Below, one piece after another: positions 1 to 10,440 of a stretch of 51,757 nucleotides of DNA. Origin of the DNA: Acanthaster planci (taxonomy: Eukaryota > Echinodermata > Asteroidea > Valvatida > Acanthasteridae). The DNA lies in contig NW_019091561.1 in NCBI RefSeq assembly GCF_001949145.1, positions 224,396 through 276,152 of the forward strand. The letters run 5' to 3'. Below the pieces are notes generated by a model that worked only from the letters and a program-made list of their open reading frames with translations, searched no databases and had not been told where the DNA came from. Every line of letters starts with the position of its first letter. The first letter of the stretch is position 1. The position numbers and the translations under genes were made by a program.

Positions 1-369
1 TGCTGCAGTCAGAGTAGTTTGGGAGCCGGAGTTACACCGTTGATTCGTTGAAGGGATGTATCCATGATGTAGTGGAAACATTTTAAGACTTTTTCAATTT
101 GTGATTTACCAGTCTTTTTAAAGAAGTCTGACGATTATTTTCATTTGTGAAGCCTAATTGGTTCTTTATAAATTTTGAAGTGAGTAATTACACATCCAAG
201 TGAGGATAGTAACTGATTTCTTTCCTTTGGTTTTGTTTTTTGTTCCTTTGGAGCAACAATATGGTACATCAAGTAAAAGGAGTTGAGAATTACGCAAGCA
301 ATAATTTGACAAGTTGTTTGTTTTTTATGCCTGTGTAAATAATTAAGGAATAAATTAATTAAAGAGAGA
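1..369. other. AT-rich lead-in, no gene seen
   Basis: No coding frame with recognisable homology. The stretch is AT-rich and ends in a purine run just before the ORF that starts at 370. It could be the internal part of a retroelement whose remainder lies left of the window, but nothing here proves that. Confidence 0.3.
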
Positions 370-1242
370 GTGGAGTATAAAACTGACAGTCTCTGTCCCA
401 TGTATTTTAAGAGTCACACTTCTACAGCTAGACGAAGCCGGACTGAGACAGCCTCTACACGCAAGAAACGGAGCCTGGAGAGAAACCAGGAAGGAGGGGT
501 GACGAAGAAGCGCACCAAAGGGAGTAGGCCGAGGGCACCAGCCACAGTGTCCCGTGCACCTGAAGAGGCGGAGACACAAGGTGGTACTGGAGCTCCGGGA
601 GGAGAACCGAGTTCAAGCACTCATTCAAGGCAACAAGAGGAGGCAACCCAACCGTCCATGGAGGACAGGGAAGCAGGTGGGCAGGAGATTGTGGAGGAGC
701 CACCAAAAGTTGCAGTAGAGCTTGAGGTAGCCGGAATCGTAGGTGATGACAGGTCTGAGGGAGCGCCAGCAATAACCCCGTCACCTATGCCTACGTTGGT
801 AATGGATGCAGACGAGAGCCAAGATCTCGTCGAGCCCAGCGTACAACCCAGAGGGAAACCACGAGCAATGATAGAGCTGATGAGAGAGGAGGTAAAACGT
901 CGTGAGAACGAGCGCTCCACTGGGAACCTGGGAGGAGAGAAACATCCACAATTGTCAACCCCAACGCCGCTGCACCTTGATCAGCTACTACCGGGGCAGG
1001 CAGTTCGCGCAAGGGAGGTGACGGAGACATACTTCTACCGAGACGGGGAGAAGACCCAGCGGGGTGAGGCGACTCGGGAGTACGAGGTCGTCTTCTTGAG
1101 GCACCTGAAGAAGCCTACCGGAGTGGCATCACAGGAGCCAGGACAGCAGCAACCGGAAAGAGGTCGGCTGTGTACGTTGTGGAGAGTCGACGGAGAGTCT
1201 ATCGGGGAACCTTTTCGGATGAAGACCTTACCAGAGCTATGA
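370..1242 (+). CDS. Unrecognised 290-aa charged ORF, possibly retroelement-derived
   Basis: The longest plus-strand frame in the left part of the window. The first 60 residues are rich in Arg, Lys and Thr and contain KKR-type clusters that would serve as a nuclear localisation or nucleic-acid-binding region. Residues about 60-200 are Glu, Gly and Pro rich and look disordered. The last 90 residues look folded and include the segment EYEVVFLRHLKK. I do not recognise the family. A second frame overlapping its end (1170-1373) carries a segment that resembles this C-terminal module. The region is much richer in CpG and GC than the AT-rich DNA around it and is followed by a CpG-rich, LTR-like stretch, so a retrotransposon accessory ORF is possible. 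The start at 370 is simply the first ATG; no promoter supports it. Confidence 0.4.
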   Translation: MEYKTDSLCPMYFKSHTSTARRSRTETASTRKKRSLERNQEGGVTKKRTKGSRPRAPATVSRAPEEAETQGGTGAPGGEPSSSTHSRQQEEATQPSMEDREAGGQEIVEEPPKVAVELEVAGIVGDDRSEGAPAITPSPMPTLVMDADESQDLVEPSVQPRGKPRAMIELMREEVKRRENERSTGNLGGEKHPQLSTPTPLHLDQLLPGQAVRAREVTETYFYRDGEKTQRGEATREYEVVFLRHLKKPTGVASQEPGQQQPERGRLCTLWRVDGESIGEPFRMKTLPEL

Positions 1243-1373
1243 TTGGGAACGTCAGACGGGTGTCGGAGACCTCTACCCGCGGAGTATACCAGGGAGACAA
1301 CAAAGTGATGAAAGAGAAGAAACAGCGTACCTACGACGTGGCCTTTGTGGCTGGACTTAGAAAGGATCATTAG
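1170..1373 (+). other. Overlapping frame, possible frameshifted continuation of the 370-1242 ORF
   Basis: This 67-aa frame overlaps the preceding ORF in a different reading frame. Its end, QRTYDVAFVAGLRKD, resembles REYEVVFLRHLKK of the upstream frame in spacing and chemistry, as though a small domain were present twice. A single frameshift near 1170-1240 would fuse both copies into one protein of about 335 residues. The shift could be decay, an assembly error or a programmed event. Seen: the two frames and the similarity. Inferred: that they belong together. Confidence 0.35.
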
Positions 1374-2620
1374 GGACATTTAGGATGAGCCTAAGAAGGA
1401 TACTTAATCTGTTAAGCAGCTGATCATTGTTAATTATCAACCTTGTCGTCAATTAAACTTGCTTTTAGATGATTCTTGACCTTCAAAAAGAGACCAGTCG
1501 GACACCTTGATTATCTTTACTTAACCGTGTTATCTTCAAAGTTGTACAAGAGCCTTATTTTGTGTAAGTGTTTTTGCTGTATAAAGACCAGTATAGGTAA
1601 GAGCTCTATTTTTATAAAAGAGAAAGTGTCAAAAGTGTTATTAAAGGACCAGTTCGGCCTGACCTTTACTTTTACGTATAGCTTTATGCTGTATAAAGAC
1701 CTATGTGGAAAGACCTGTGTAGGAAATTTGTCGAGAACATATTAGAGGAAACTTTTGCTTAACGTTTAGAAGCAGGTGGCAGAGCACCTCGATAGGAGTC
1801 CGGAGAGTTATGTTGTTCTTAACTGTTCCTTTTCATTTGTTATCAGTTTTATAGGTCAAGGGACTGACCAAACTTGGGCCACGGCTGTGTAGCGGAACAG
1901 TTAATTATTAGACAGTTTTACGCATTAGACAAGTTTATGGACGCTGGTGCACGTGCTCAAGCTTGCCGTGTTGCGCACAAATTGCGTAAGGCGTTGGTAC
2001 CCGGCGCGGGTATACAAGCGCGTGACTTGCGTGCGGTCTGCCTCTTCCGTCCCAGCGCTCTTTCGGGCAGCACGCTTGCTGACGCTGCGCCGCACTTTCC
2101 CGCTCTTTTTGTGCCCATCCTCCGCGTTCGTGCTCTGGTGACTGGGTTTGCACCGCGTGGAGCTGAGCCGAGCCGTGTACCAGGGTGAGTTGAACCCTTA
2201 AGTAGAGGCAAGAAGGAGGTCTGCCCTGTTAGTTATTGTTGAGTTGTCCGCTACCCAGAAGCAGAAAAGACACCTGATTAGGGAGCACCTACGTGTCTAA
2301 TAAATAAATACATCGGTCTGTCCCGAAATGTATTGGCTTGATCCGTTGGTTATTTGTACCCGACCCCCTTGTTCGTGTGTGGTGTGCGTGTGAGCGCGTG
2401 AGAGTGTGCCCTGGTGCCTGGTGGTAGACTGCCCCACAACGAGTCTGCTCCCCCGGCCTTCTTATTAGACCGCTCGTAGGACGGCTGAGGCCCTACTCAG
2501 GGTACGTCCCCTTCCCAGGTTCGCCCGAAGGAAGTCGCCTACCCAAGATGGACGGCAACGTTGGTGAGTCCAGGGGAGGATTCCGCCACAGTATTTTCAA
2601 TTCACCTCTACACAAGTTAT
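1374..2620 (+). repeat. LTR-like, CpG-rich non-coding stretch
   Basis: No convincing gene. Near 1480-1730 two related segments share the word GCTGTATAAAGACC, suggesting an internal duplication. From about 1870 to 2190 the DNA is unusually CpG-rich, followed by TTAAGTAGAGGC, which could be a promoter core. A TAATAAATAAATAC run near 2300 contains a poly(A)-signal-like AATAAA, and a GC-rich leader follows. The order of promoter-like core, poly(A) signal and leader is that of an LTR followed by the start of an element, with the 370-1373 ORFs as the 3' end of an upstream copy. No second LTR is in the window, so this is tentative. Confidence 0.3.
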
Positions 2621-2788
2621 AGCTGCTAACAGGGTATGAGGTTTGGACTTCGTTCTCAAGAGGATTTCTAACTCGTAGCTATGTCAATTAACTAAGGACT
2701 TCCTTGGACGGGTGTAACATTTTTCTGCCCTTTCTCATTGACTTTGTACATTCCCCATACAAAATGCAAACACATTAGTAAATGTATA

Positions 2789-3114
2789 AAAATATCACCC
2801 TCCATATAGAAGTAGAAGGTTTTTAAAATCCCAATTTGACACCATATTCAAGTAGCCGCCAACCCGGGACTTCTTTTGGCTTCAATTTTTTTTTTCAAGT
2901 TGCCTCGTTCTCGATGCAACTGCCAGCAAGGGAGCCAAATTTGATTTGTTCCATTGGGGAGTACAAAAGCTCCCTTGCTGGCAGTTGCATCGAGAACGAG
3001 GCAACTTGGAAAAAAAATTGAAGCCAAAAGAAGTCCCGGGTTGGCGGCTACTTGAATATGGTGTCAAATTGGGATTTTAAAAACCTTCTACTTCTATATG
3101 GAGGGTGATATTTT
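2789..3114. mobile_element. Foldback MITE with about 146-bp arms
   Basis: The arms 2789-2935 and 2969-3114 are almost perfect reverse complements, differing only in a small indel in an A/T run and a mismatch beside it. They are separated by a 33-nt loop. Both ends abut TA (2787-2788 and 3115-3116), the target duplication of Tc1/mariner-type transposition. The element has no transposase and would have been mobilised in trans. The near-identity of the arms suggests recent insertion or gene conversion within the hairpin. The two 61-aa open frames inside it are mirror images of each other created by the palindrome and are not genes. Confidence 0.9.
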
Positions 3115-3117
3115 TAT

Positions 3118-4946
3118 TTCAGGTCACTGTAGTCAGCAAGCAGTTTGCAGCAGTTTTGTATTACATATCAGTGTCGATTTTATTTACCAGGAAAGTGAAC
3201 CAAGTGCAATTTTGCACCACAAATTCACGGTAATGGTACTCAATTGTACATGACCCTGGAATGTAACCTAAGCTACCAATCACAACAATAAGCATCAAGA
3301 TGATACCATGCTTTTTGCCGGTGAACATAATGTTGCCATATGAATCCTTTAAAGTAGGATTTCCCTTTTTTTTTATAGAAACACCCTATATAGGCAAGTC
3401 TTCATTTCCTTTAGTGAGAATAAAGGATATCAAAAGTTGATATGCAGCACTTTTTTCCCTGTTAAATGCATCTCTATGTTACTTTCAAATTCAATTAATT
3501 ACAGTGTGAACACAATTACGTATTTAGTACCATACACAGGAAGTTTGGTTTTCATAGTACATATATACTATCAAAGAAAGAGTCTACCACTGTTTTACAA
3601 GTGTGGATTATTTAGACAAATTTAGACTACCTGAACTCATTACTTTATATTAACAAGCCATGTTCATGCTGTACCAATACACAGAGTTAAACAGAGAGCT
3701 GACTGAACACATAACTTTAAAACAGCTTTCTTGAAAGCTAGTACTTGATCATACATATAAAGCTTCTTCTGCAATGTATGAGAAAAGTAAGCTGATTCAC
3801 AAAAAAAGTACTGCCACAACAAACCAGAATTATGTCATGGTATGGCGACAAAAAATGCATAAAAAGAGTGGACCTATGTACTGATGATGTATAACAGTGC
3901 ATTAGTGGGAATGCATTGCTGTACACACTGTCAGAGGGTCATGTATGCACCGCTATCATAAACAATTGTTTGAGTATGATTATCAAAAAGGCAGTTGTTT
4001 TATGTTACCATGATTTTGAATCTTCCTGGGAACTTCCCTCAACAACTGGAAACATTAAGATAGTGGCTGTCACTTGTGATCAAATGTAACTTGTATGTGC
4101 ACTTTGCCGCCTCCCATTCTATCCAATCATACACTGGGGTAAACATAGTGATACGTTATCAGTGCAAAGGCCTATTACAGGGTGCCAATCAAATGTCACA
4201 CTTATCTATATTCACTACTCTTCGGGGGAACAAGAAATTTAAAAACCACAATGGACCAGTTTACAACCATTATCACCTTTTAATAGGGGAATAAAGATAT
4301 GCTTAGTCAGTATGATGGCCTCTCTCATCCGAGGAAGAATGCACCAGATAACTGCGCAAGTTGGGGCAATGTGGTCAGTTTTCCATTGTGCTGATCTCTC
4401 CAGTGGCACACAAGTACACCCCCCCCCGACCTTAATGGTCATTACTGTTAGCAGTTTAGTAGGAGTTTGTTTGTATCTTAATATGCAATCTGAGGACATG
4501 CCTGATCGGGCACACTGGGAGATCTACAAATGTGTAGAAAAATTCTACACATCAATGATGCAGCAGGGGTTTGATATTTCATGTAACAATACATTATACC
4601 TCACTACTCCTCTGTCAGGGGCCATAATAGAAGTTTTACTTTAATGGGTGAACTAGTGTTGTAGTTGAGACCATCACACGTAACAGGGTGAACAATGACA
4701 AGGGAATGCTTTTGTTGCAGTTCATTTAAATAGCACTTATAATGCGCCGGTATCTGCCAAAAACTGAAACTCATGGCGCAGTTTCAATAGCTTGTGACTT
4801 GAATTCAGACGGCGGGTCTTGCGTTGGACTCACGTGCTTTTGTGAAAGTCTCAAGTGGTCTCGGCTACAACACTGGTGTGAACACCAGCAAGTTAAATTT
4901 GTATAGGGAAATGCACATAATTCCAAATTACTTACTGCTTTTATTT
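3118..4946. other. PAM: AT-rich stretch downstream of PAM, includes its 3' UTR
   Basis: No coding homology on either strand. Because PAM runs leftward and stops at 4947, its 3' untranslated region must lie here, but the end cannot be fixed. An AATAAA on the minus strand at 4940-4945 sits only two bases past the stop and is unlikely to be the used signal. Another minus-strand AATAAA lies at 3178-3183. A short frame at 4312-4644 has no recognisable content. Confidence 0.4.
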
Positions 4947-5359
4947 TCACAAATTTTGTGTTCTCTTTGAGTTCAGAATGCTATACTCCTCCACATCTGA
5001 GTCATCACTCCAGCCCATACCACCTTCGGGATCTGATTCCTCTGTGTCGACCTGATTAAAGCCTTTCCTTCTGTTAAAGAAGTTTCCCAAGCTGAACTTG
5101 TTATCGCTAGTGGCCTTATAACTTGAACGGATGGCAGTGCCTGCTTCACCCTGGAAGAAACGCATGCGGCCTTGAGCTCGCAGGCGGACAGAAACTGCTA
5201 CCAGAAGCATGAGGAAAATAGGAACAGCCAATACAGCCACAATTATGGCTGTAGTGGTAATGCTGGCATTCAAAGAAGAATTACGTGTCTGCTTGGGGGC
5301 ATCATTTATGTGTGGTTGTCTCTTGTCTTCAACTTGGCTGTAGGCTGTTTCATCTAATC
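4947..5359 (-). CDS. PAM: PAM last exon: membrane span and cytosolic tail
   Basis: Encodes the last 136 residues of PAM plus the TGA stop. The acceptor is TTTGGACAG at 5360 and the first two bases complete a Gly codon split with the exon at 6189-6291. Order of features: a lumenal linker with two possible N-glycosylation sites (NSS, NAS), a hydrophobic segment of about 25 residues (ASITTTAIIVAVLAVPIFLM and onward), a basic stop-transfer (RLRAQGRMR), then the tail. The tail contains LGNFFNRRKGF and a highly acidic stretch (DTEESDPEGG, DDSDVEEYS) matching the layout of vertebrate PAM tails, where such residues direct trafficking between secretory granules and endosomes. This is therefore an integral-membrane PAM. 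Family identity is established knowledge; the trafficking role in this animal is inferred. Confidence 0.93.
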
Positions 5360-6188
5360 CTGTCCAAACAAACAAGAAGTAAACTAAATGCCAAAGATAA
5401 ATATCAAAAGAAGGACAAATAAAACGAATTCAACTGAACTACTGTGGTAAAAAGAAACCCATTTAGTTCAAAACCTGAAACTGCACAATAACAGAGTTCC
5501 AACTTGTCATTCAAAAATAAATAAACCCTTACAGGCAAACACCCACACAGTCGTGTTTTGCGATACCCCGGGTTCCCACAACAGTTTCCCATAGGCTAAC
5601 CACAGGCACTTACCTCTGAGGACAATGGATTGGCTAATGAGGGCAAGAAAACAACCTTTGTTTTCTTTGTGTAAAGCCAGACACAAACACACCCACACCC
5701 TAGTCACACAATACCTACTTTTATTATCAAGTACTACTGCATAATGTTTTGTGGTTTCAGTTTCACTTCATGTAAACCATTCTCAAAAAAAAAAAAAAAA
5801 CTCAAGAAACATTTCTCCTTGCCAACAGGCCCATTTCCCAACAAGGAAATGTATGCATCATTCCTAACACATTTCCTTTTTGCACAGGTAAGTGGTATTT
5901 TTGGCCATTTTTATGCTGTGGTTGAGTATCACTACACTCAATTATGTAGTGCGTCTGTGTCCAGCATACCACGAAGGTGAAACACAGACACACTACATTA
6001 TTCTGTGTTCCACTTGCACATGTGTGATAACTAATACTATTTCAAAATGGGACTTCTAGTCTCAGAGTGTACAAAGTTTGCAGAGCTCAAAAATCCCAAA
6101 CACAAAAAAACATGATGAGAACTTGCTGTAAATTTTAATGAACAAAAAGGACTTGAATAAAATGGAAAACATGAGAGTTTTTACATAC
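5360..6188 (-). other. PAM: PAM intron, 829 bp
   Basis: The shortest PAM intron after the one at 39131-40141. The donor on the minus strand is GTATGT (6183-6188), the acceptor TTTGGACAG. It contains a poly-A run near 5786 and one strong hairpin (5945-5997), but no mobile element that I can identify. Confidence 0.75.
5945..5997. repeat. 16-bp hairpin in PAM intron
   Basis: TGTAGTGCGTCTGTGT (5945-5960) and ACACAGACACACTACA (5982-5997) pair along 16 positions with one mismatch around a 21-nt loop. It may be the core of a short foldback element; no target duplication was made out. Confidence 0.7.
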
Positions 6189-6291
6189 CAAGGTCTCTTT
6201 GAAATTTCCACACCCTGTTCGGTCCAATTTCAACCACATACACATCTCTGGAATCTGGTGCTGCTGCCACATCATGTGGTTGCTTAAATCC
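6189..6291 (-). CDS. PAM: PAM exon, last PAL propeller blade
   Basis: A 103-nt exon found by reading between splice sites: the acceptor ends CGAAG just above 6291 and the donor is GTATGT below 6189. It begins in phase 0 and ends with one base of a Gly codon. The translation starts GFKQPHDVAAAPDSRDVYVV and ends GPNRVWKFQRDL, the closing NHL-type blade of PAL. The His in QPHD corresponds to the third zinc-binding His of rat PAL (H786). The residue two before it is Gln, where rat has Met784. The polypyrimidine tract before the acceptor is poor. Confidence 0.92.
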
Positions 6292-6772
6292 CTTCGACAA
6301 ATTTTAACCAAACAGAACATGATTTAAAAGATCCAGGGAATGAATTTTTCGTATATCTCTTTTTGTGTATCTCTGTACTCTTCTTCCATGTATAAAGACT
6401 GTTTGACATCTTTTTTGAATTACGTGAACTGAACAGTGCACTTTTTCAAACATTAAAAATTGACCAAGCATTTCTGGACAAGTGAGGGTGCTTTTGCTTT
6501 CATGTAAATCCAGGAAGACATGTTCAAATTGTGAACCCCAAATTTGCTATCTGGGAACATTTCTGTGAAAAGGATTTTTGCTGGGTTATTGCCATATACT
6601 TACACAGCACAAAAATTGCAAAAGATAATGAAATCTGCCATAGCAGTGGTTAAAAAAATCTCAAAATTGTCTGTACACAAATCAGTGCAACACTGAAATT
6701 TAATGCCTTGGATGACATTATAGTTCTGCTCATGAATATGCAAATGTGCATAAGCATCAGAATATGGGTTAA

Positions 6773-7358
6773 CCACTTTATGCTGGGGCATTTTTCAATG
6801 TTGATGATGCTGGGCCGGCATGACTATAATTTTTTCCGTTTTCAAAATCCTTCAAAAATTCATCATTTTATTTAACGGTCATCTATAGCCACACGAAGTA
6901 ATCTTTAGGCACTACTCTAAGTTGACAGGTGACCTTCATTGACTTCCAAATATTGCAGCCAGGCCTGCAACCTTGTGAACAGAGCCCAGATTGTGCGGTG
7001 TTTAATAGCTGTCTTTTGTTCACAAACCTGGCTCAGTGCACTGCTGACCTCTTTTCAATAGGGCCAGATTAGTGTGCAGCGATGCTGTGTGGCTCATCGC
7101 TGCAGTGGTGGAGCGCTTTTGTCCCTGGTGGTAATCCGCTTGCTCTCAATGCCCAAACCCTAGTACACAGTTTCAGAACAAGGCTGGATTATCACCACTT
7201 TTGAGAGTGAAAAATTTCGGTAATGCCCAGCAGCCTGGTCTTTTGTTCGGAGTACGGTCTTTTGATACATGGCCCTCTTTCCTTTGTCCGAGTTTGGAGA
7301 CCCCGGCCACGCATATAAACCATAGGTCTCCGATTCCGGAGTCCCCGGCAGGAAGTGG
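6773..7358. mobile_element. TTAA-flanked MITE (piggyBac-like), 586 bp
   Basis: Flanked by TTAA at 6769-6772 and 7359-7362. The left end CCACTTTATGCTGGGG matches the reverse complement of the right end, CCACTTCCTGCCGGGG, at 13 of 16 positions. TTAA duplications with termini beginning CC are typical of piggyBac-type elements. There is no transposase ORF. A perfect 10-bp stem (7075-7084 with 7095-7104) lies inside. Confidence 0.75.
7075..7104. repeat. Perfect 10-bp hairpin inside the MITE
   Basis: TGCAGCGATG and CATCGCTGCA pair perfectly around a 10-nt loop. It may simply be secondary structure of the MITE; no pol III boxes or tRNA fold accompany it. Confidence 0.7.
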
Positions 7359-7362
7359 TTAA

Positions 7363-8366
7363 AATTGCAAAACAAAAATTTAAAATCAGGTTAATTGAAA
7401 CCCAAAGATGCAGTTTCAAGGGTTTTTAGTAAAATTTATAAACAGATTTCTATTTCCTGGTTACTTTAAAGATGCCACACAAGTTAGTTACATAAGAGAT
7501 GCCTTGCAACAATACACTATTCTCATGGATAAGAATGACACAAAGGAACCAGTCAATTCCAGAGATGGTGGTCCCTATGCAAAAGCTTGCCCCAAGTCAC
7601 GAGGTATAGCAACAGTGTCTTTAGTCTGGGGAATTCAAATTGTTACATTTCTGTGCAATCAGATAACACAGTGTATTTTATTCAAATTAAACTCGCAAGT
7701 GGCTTATTGGGTCTAGTCCAAGTAACTTGGACTGGCTTGCATTAACACTTCTTCACGTATAAAAATAATCACAAGAAATCCATCATGGAAGTTGAAGATT
7801 GAAATAGACCTATTCCCCAGCTGATTCGACCACATTTGCAAAATTTGAAATCTTGAAATGCACACTGCATGTCCAGGCTTTTGGAATTTGCTGGTGCGGC
7901 TTTTGGAATTTGCTGGTGCGGATTTTGTCAACTGCTTGCTGGCTGGCCGGCCGTAAAATGTCTCCATCCTTGTTTAGCTCTGCATATTTTTAACTTGAGG
8001 ATTGATCTTGTCAAAGACTACATCGAAATCAGACCCTCTTTAGACAATTCTTATACAGGCGTTTGCACTAACATGTTTATGAGTCTATGTCCAAGGATTG
8101 GTTTAATATCGTCAAAAAAACCCGATACATATAGAACATGTTAAAGACGTACAATAATGTACAACACAATTTCTTTGACCTGTGCTAGTTGCCACAAAGC
8201 CCTTTATCGTCGAAAGCAGAAAATTTACTAGCTTCATTTCAAGCTGCATATTTACGGTGGCTGGGAAATGTGCTCTAAATAAAATACTGGAGATTGTTTG
8301 TCAAGTCTTCCACTGATGAACAAGTATCACTAGGGTAAGTATCACTGGGAGATCTGATCCACTCTA
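7363..8366. other. Intronic stretch without a gene
   Basis: No coding homology on either strand. It contains the 22-bp tandem duplication at 7876-7919. Confidence 0.4.
7876..7919 (+). repeat. 22-bp unit duplicated in tandem
   Basis: GGCTTTTGGAATTTGCTGGTGC... occurs twice in immediate succession (7876-7897, 7898-7919) without a mismatch, a simple tandem duplication. Confidence 0.9.
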
Positions 8367-8450
8367 AGTGGGGGAGGAGTCTCTTGCGTTCACATACCCC
8401 TGCCCAGCCTACATATACAGAGTGGCACCAAACCCTGGAGGTGGGTTGGC
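8367..8450 (+). repeat. Left inverted terminal repeat of DIRS no. 1
   Basis: GTGGGGGAGGAGTC followed by a CAGAGTGGCACCA-type block matches 40600-40700 of DIRS no. 3 in order and spacing. The core 8385-8412 is repeated inverted at 17856-17883. Confidence 0.75.
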
Positions 8451-9620
8451 GACGGGAGTGAAGTTACTATTAAGGAACATAAGGCGGGTGTTGCAAGAGT
8501 GAGCACTTGTTAGGAGACACTGCTCAGTCAAGGTATCCATCACCCAGCCTACAACAGTGCTGGACATTGTCCTGACCGCAGAGCGCAGGGTCTCTCTGCC
8601 ATATGCTGTCTTGCTCTGCAGAACATTTTTCAGGTAGCAGTCAGTGAAGGTGGAGGGAGATTTCCAGCAAGCCGCCACACAGATTTAAGCTAAAGGAACT
8701 CCTCTTAAGTACGACCAGGATGCAGAGGCAGCCGAACGCCATGGGCCCTGATGTGAGATTGGGTTGTCTCATCATGTTGTGTCGGCCAGTCTCGCTTAGC
8801 AAAGATAATGGCCGAGACCTTCCATTGGGCAATAGTTTCCTTCGATGCCAGGTGAAAGGGTTTTGTCATGGCGATGAAGAGCTGTGAGTTAGATACTAGG
8901 CGATGCTTGGTCCTGGCAAGATACCACTTGAGAGTCCGAACCGGACACCATGTCTTGTCAGAGCTGTCTCCCGAAAGTAAGGTTATGTTGAGAACAAGTA
9001 TGTCGGGAGGCCGGAAGGTAGGCGTCTGTTTTTTTCGTCAGAAACCCAATGGTTGGAATAAAGCCAACCCCATGGTGACCATTGGCAACCAATGTAACGA
9101 CTGCAAGGAGGAATGCCAGATTGATTCTGAGATGGAGGTTACATGCATCGGACAGCGGTTCAAGGGGGGACCAGCAAGAATGCGTAGGACACTTCCAAGG
9201 TCCAAGGATAAGACAAGGCGTTTGACGTGGGAACACTCGACAAACATTCCTCAAAGGAAATGGTGGATCGCAACGTTGTTGGAGACAGTCGATTCATCAA
9301 TGAAGCCCGAGGGTCAACAGCCACCAAGGCCAACCAGTTGTTGCGGATGGTGGCAATCTGGAGGCCCCAGTGAAACAGACACATGAGGAAGTCTGTGACA
9401 GAACTCACAGGAGCTTCAGTTGGAGAAACATAATGGTCATCGCACCATCTAGTAAAATGTTGCAGTTGGCTGTTGTAAATTTTGCAAGTGGACAGTCGTC
9501 AACCCCGGGTCGCCATGGACGCAGCGTGAGCAGAAAGGCCAAACACCATGAGGGATCGTTGGACAACGGTCCAGCACGTCAAGTGAAACTCTCCAGTGCT
9601 GGGTGGAGGATTCCTGATTT
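8400..9620 (-). pseudogene. DIRS tyrosine recombinase, broken
   Basis: Read on the minus strand from about 9620 to 8400. The N-terminal SAM-like part gives TCKIYNSQLQHFTRWCDDHY and SVTDFLMCLFHWGLQIATIR. The catalytic part gives DKTWCPVRTLKWYLARTKHR, then an SQLFIAMTKPFHLASKETIA block and SHIRAHGVR, where the HxxR of the family lies. The C-terminus reads AACWKSPSTFTDCY, holding the usual catalytic Tyr position. The segments sit in different frames with several stops, so the enzyme is dead. Such recombinases integrate the circular DNA copy of DIRS elements, in place of a DDE integrase. Confidence 0.85.
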
Positions 9621-9639
9621 GGGTTGACGAAGGATGTCT

Positions 9640-10440
9640 TCCCTGACTAAAAGGACCAGCGGCCATCATACCGGGAGTCTTGTCAATCTTGGCAACCACA
9701 GTTGGTAACGCCAGAACAGAGCGATGAGGAGGATCCAACATGGCTCCCATTCCATATTGGACAGTACCTGCGGGATACTGGAGGAAAGGCATACGTCAGA
9801 AGGCCCGGCCAGATGATCTGTAGGGCACCTGTTGCCCATGCCTGTAAGTGAGGGAACCTGGAGCAGAATTTCGAGGGATGGGTTTTGTCGGCGGAAGCAA
9901 AGAGGTTGACACGGGATGCTCGATTTCCGCAAAAATCTGCCTGGCCACATTGGGTGAAGAATCTACCCTGTTGGTCGGATGGCACCCCGAGAGAGTGCAT
10001 CTGCTATACTGTTGCTGGTTCCCACTATGTGGATGGCTTTGAGGGTGATACCTTGATCGTTTGTCCACATGAAAAGCTGCCATGCAAGGGCGAAGAGTTG
10101 AGGAGAGAGAGTGCCACCCTGGAGGTTGATGTACGCCACAGCCATGGAGTTGTCGCTCTGGACTGAAACAGAACGACCTACTAAGTGTTGCCAGAAGTGG
10201 CGAAGAGCATTTAAAACCGCTTGAAGCTCTAACCTGATGATATGTTTGTCTTGAGAAGTGCTGTCCCAGACCCTGGAGGCATTGAGTGGAGGAAGAGAGG
10301 CGCCCCTTTGAATAACAAAACGTCTATCGTCACAGTTACATCTGGACCTTGAGGTACGAAAGCAAGGCTGGCCAACAGGTGCTCAGTGACAGTCCACCAC
10401 CGGAGGTGATTGTGTTGGAGGGTTGGCCTAAATGTACAAA
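9640..10440 (-). pseudogene. DIRS RNase H and connection region, broken
   Basis: The minus strand reads IIRLELQAVLNALRHFWQHL, then VQSDNSMAVAYINLQGGTLS, then KAIHIVGTSNSIADALSRG. These are the Glu, Asp and final Asp motifs of retroelement RNase H. The first Asp block looks damaged (VTIDV in place of the usual DASxxGWGA). A region like the RNase H-to-recombinase linker of DIRS elements follows, with LLPPTKPIPRNSAP and SYAFPP-type segments in shifted frames. No reverse transcriptase is recognisable beyond 10440, so the copy has lost its 5' genes or they are decayed beyond recognition. Confidence 0.82.

Noticed and set aside
2836-3067. Two 61-aa ORFs beginning MTPYSSSRQPGTSFG on opposite strands
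   Set aside because: They are the two arms of one palindrome read from each side, not genes.
4312-4644. 110-aa plus-strand ORF downstream of PAM
   Set aside because: No recognisable motif, no splice context, and a low-complexity C-run; most likely chance or 3' UTR antisense.
4940-4945. AATAAA on the minus strand as the PAM poly(A) signal
   Set aside because: It lies two bases after the stop codon, which would leave almost no 3' UTR.
7075-7150. tRNA or SINE gene suggested by a stable stem
   Set aside because: No cloverleaf and no convincing A and B boxes; the stem lies within a TTAA MITE.
7160-7419. Minus-strand ORFs as the missing PAM exon between 18095 and 6291
   Set aside because: The true missing segment was found at 18095-18222 with matching phases. 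These frames lie in a MITE and lack PAL motifs.
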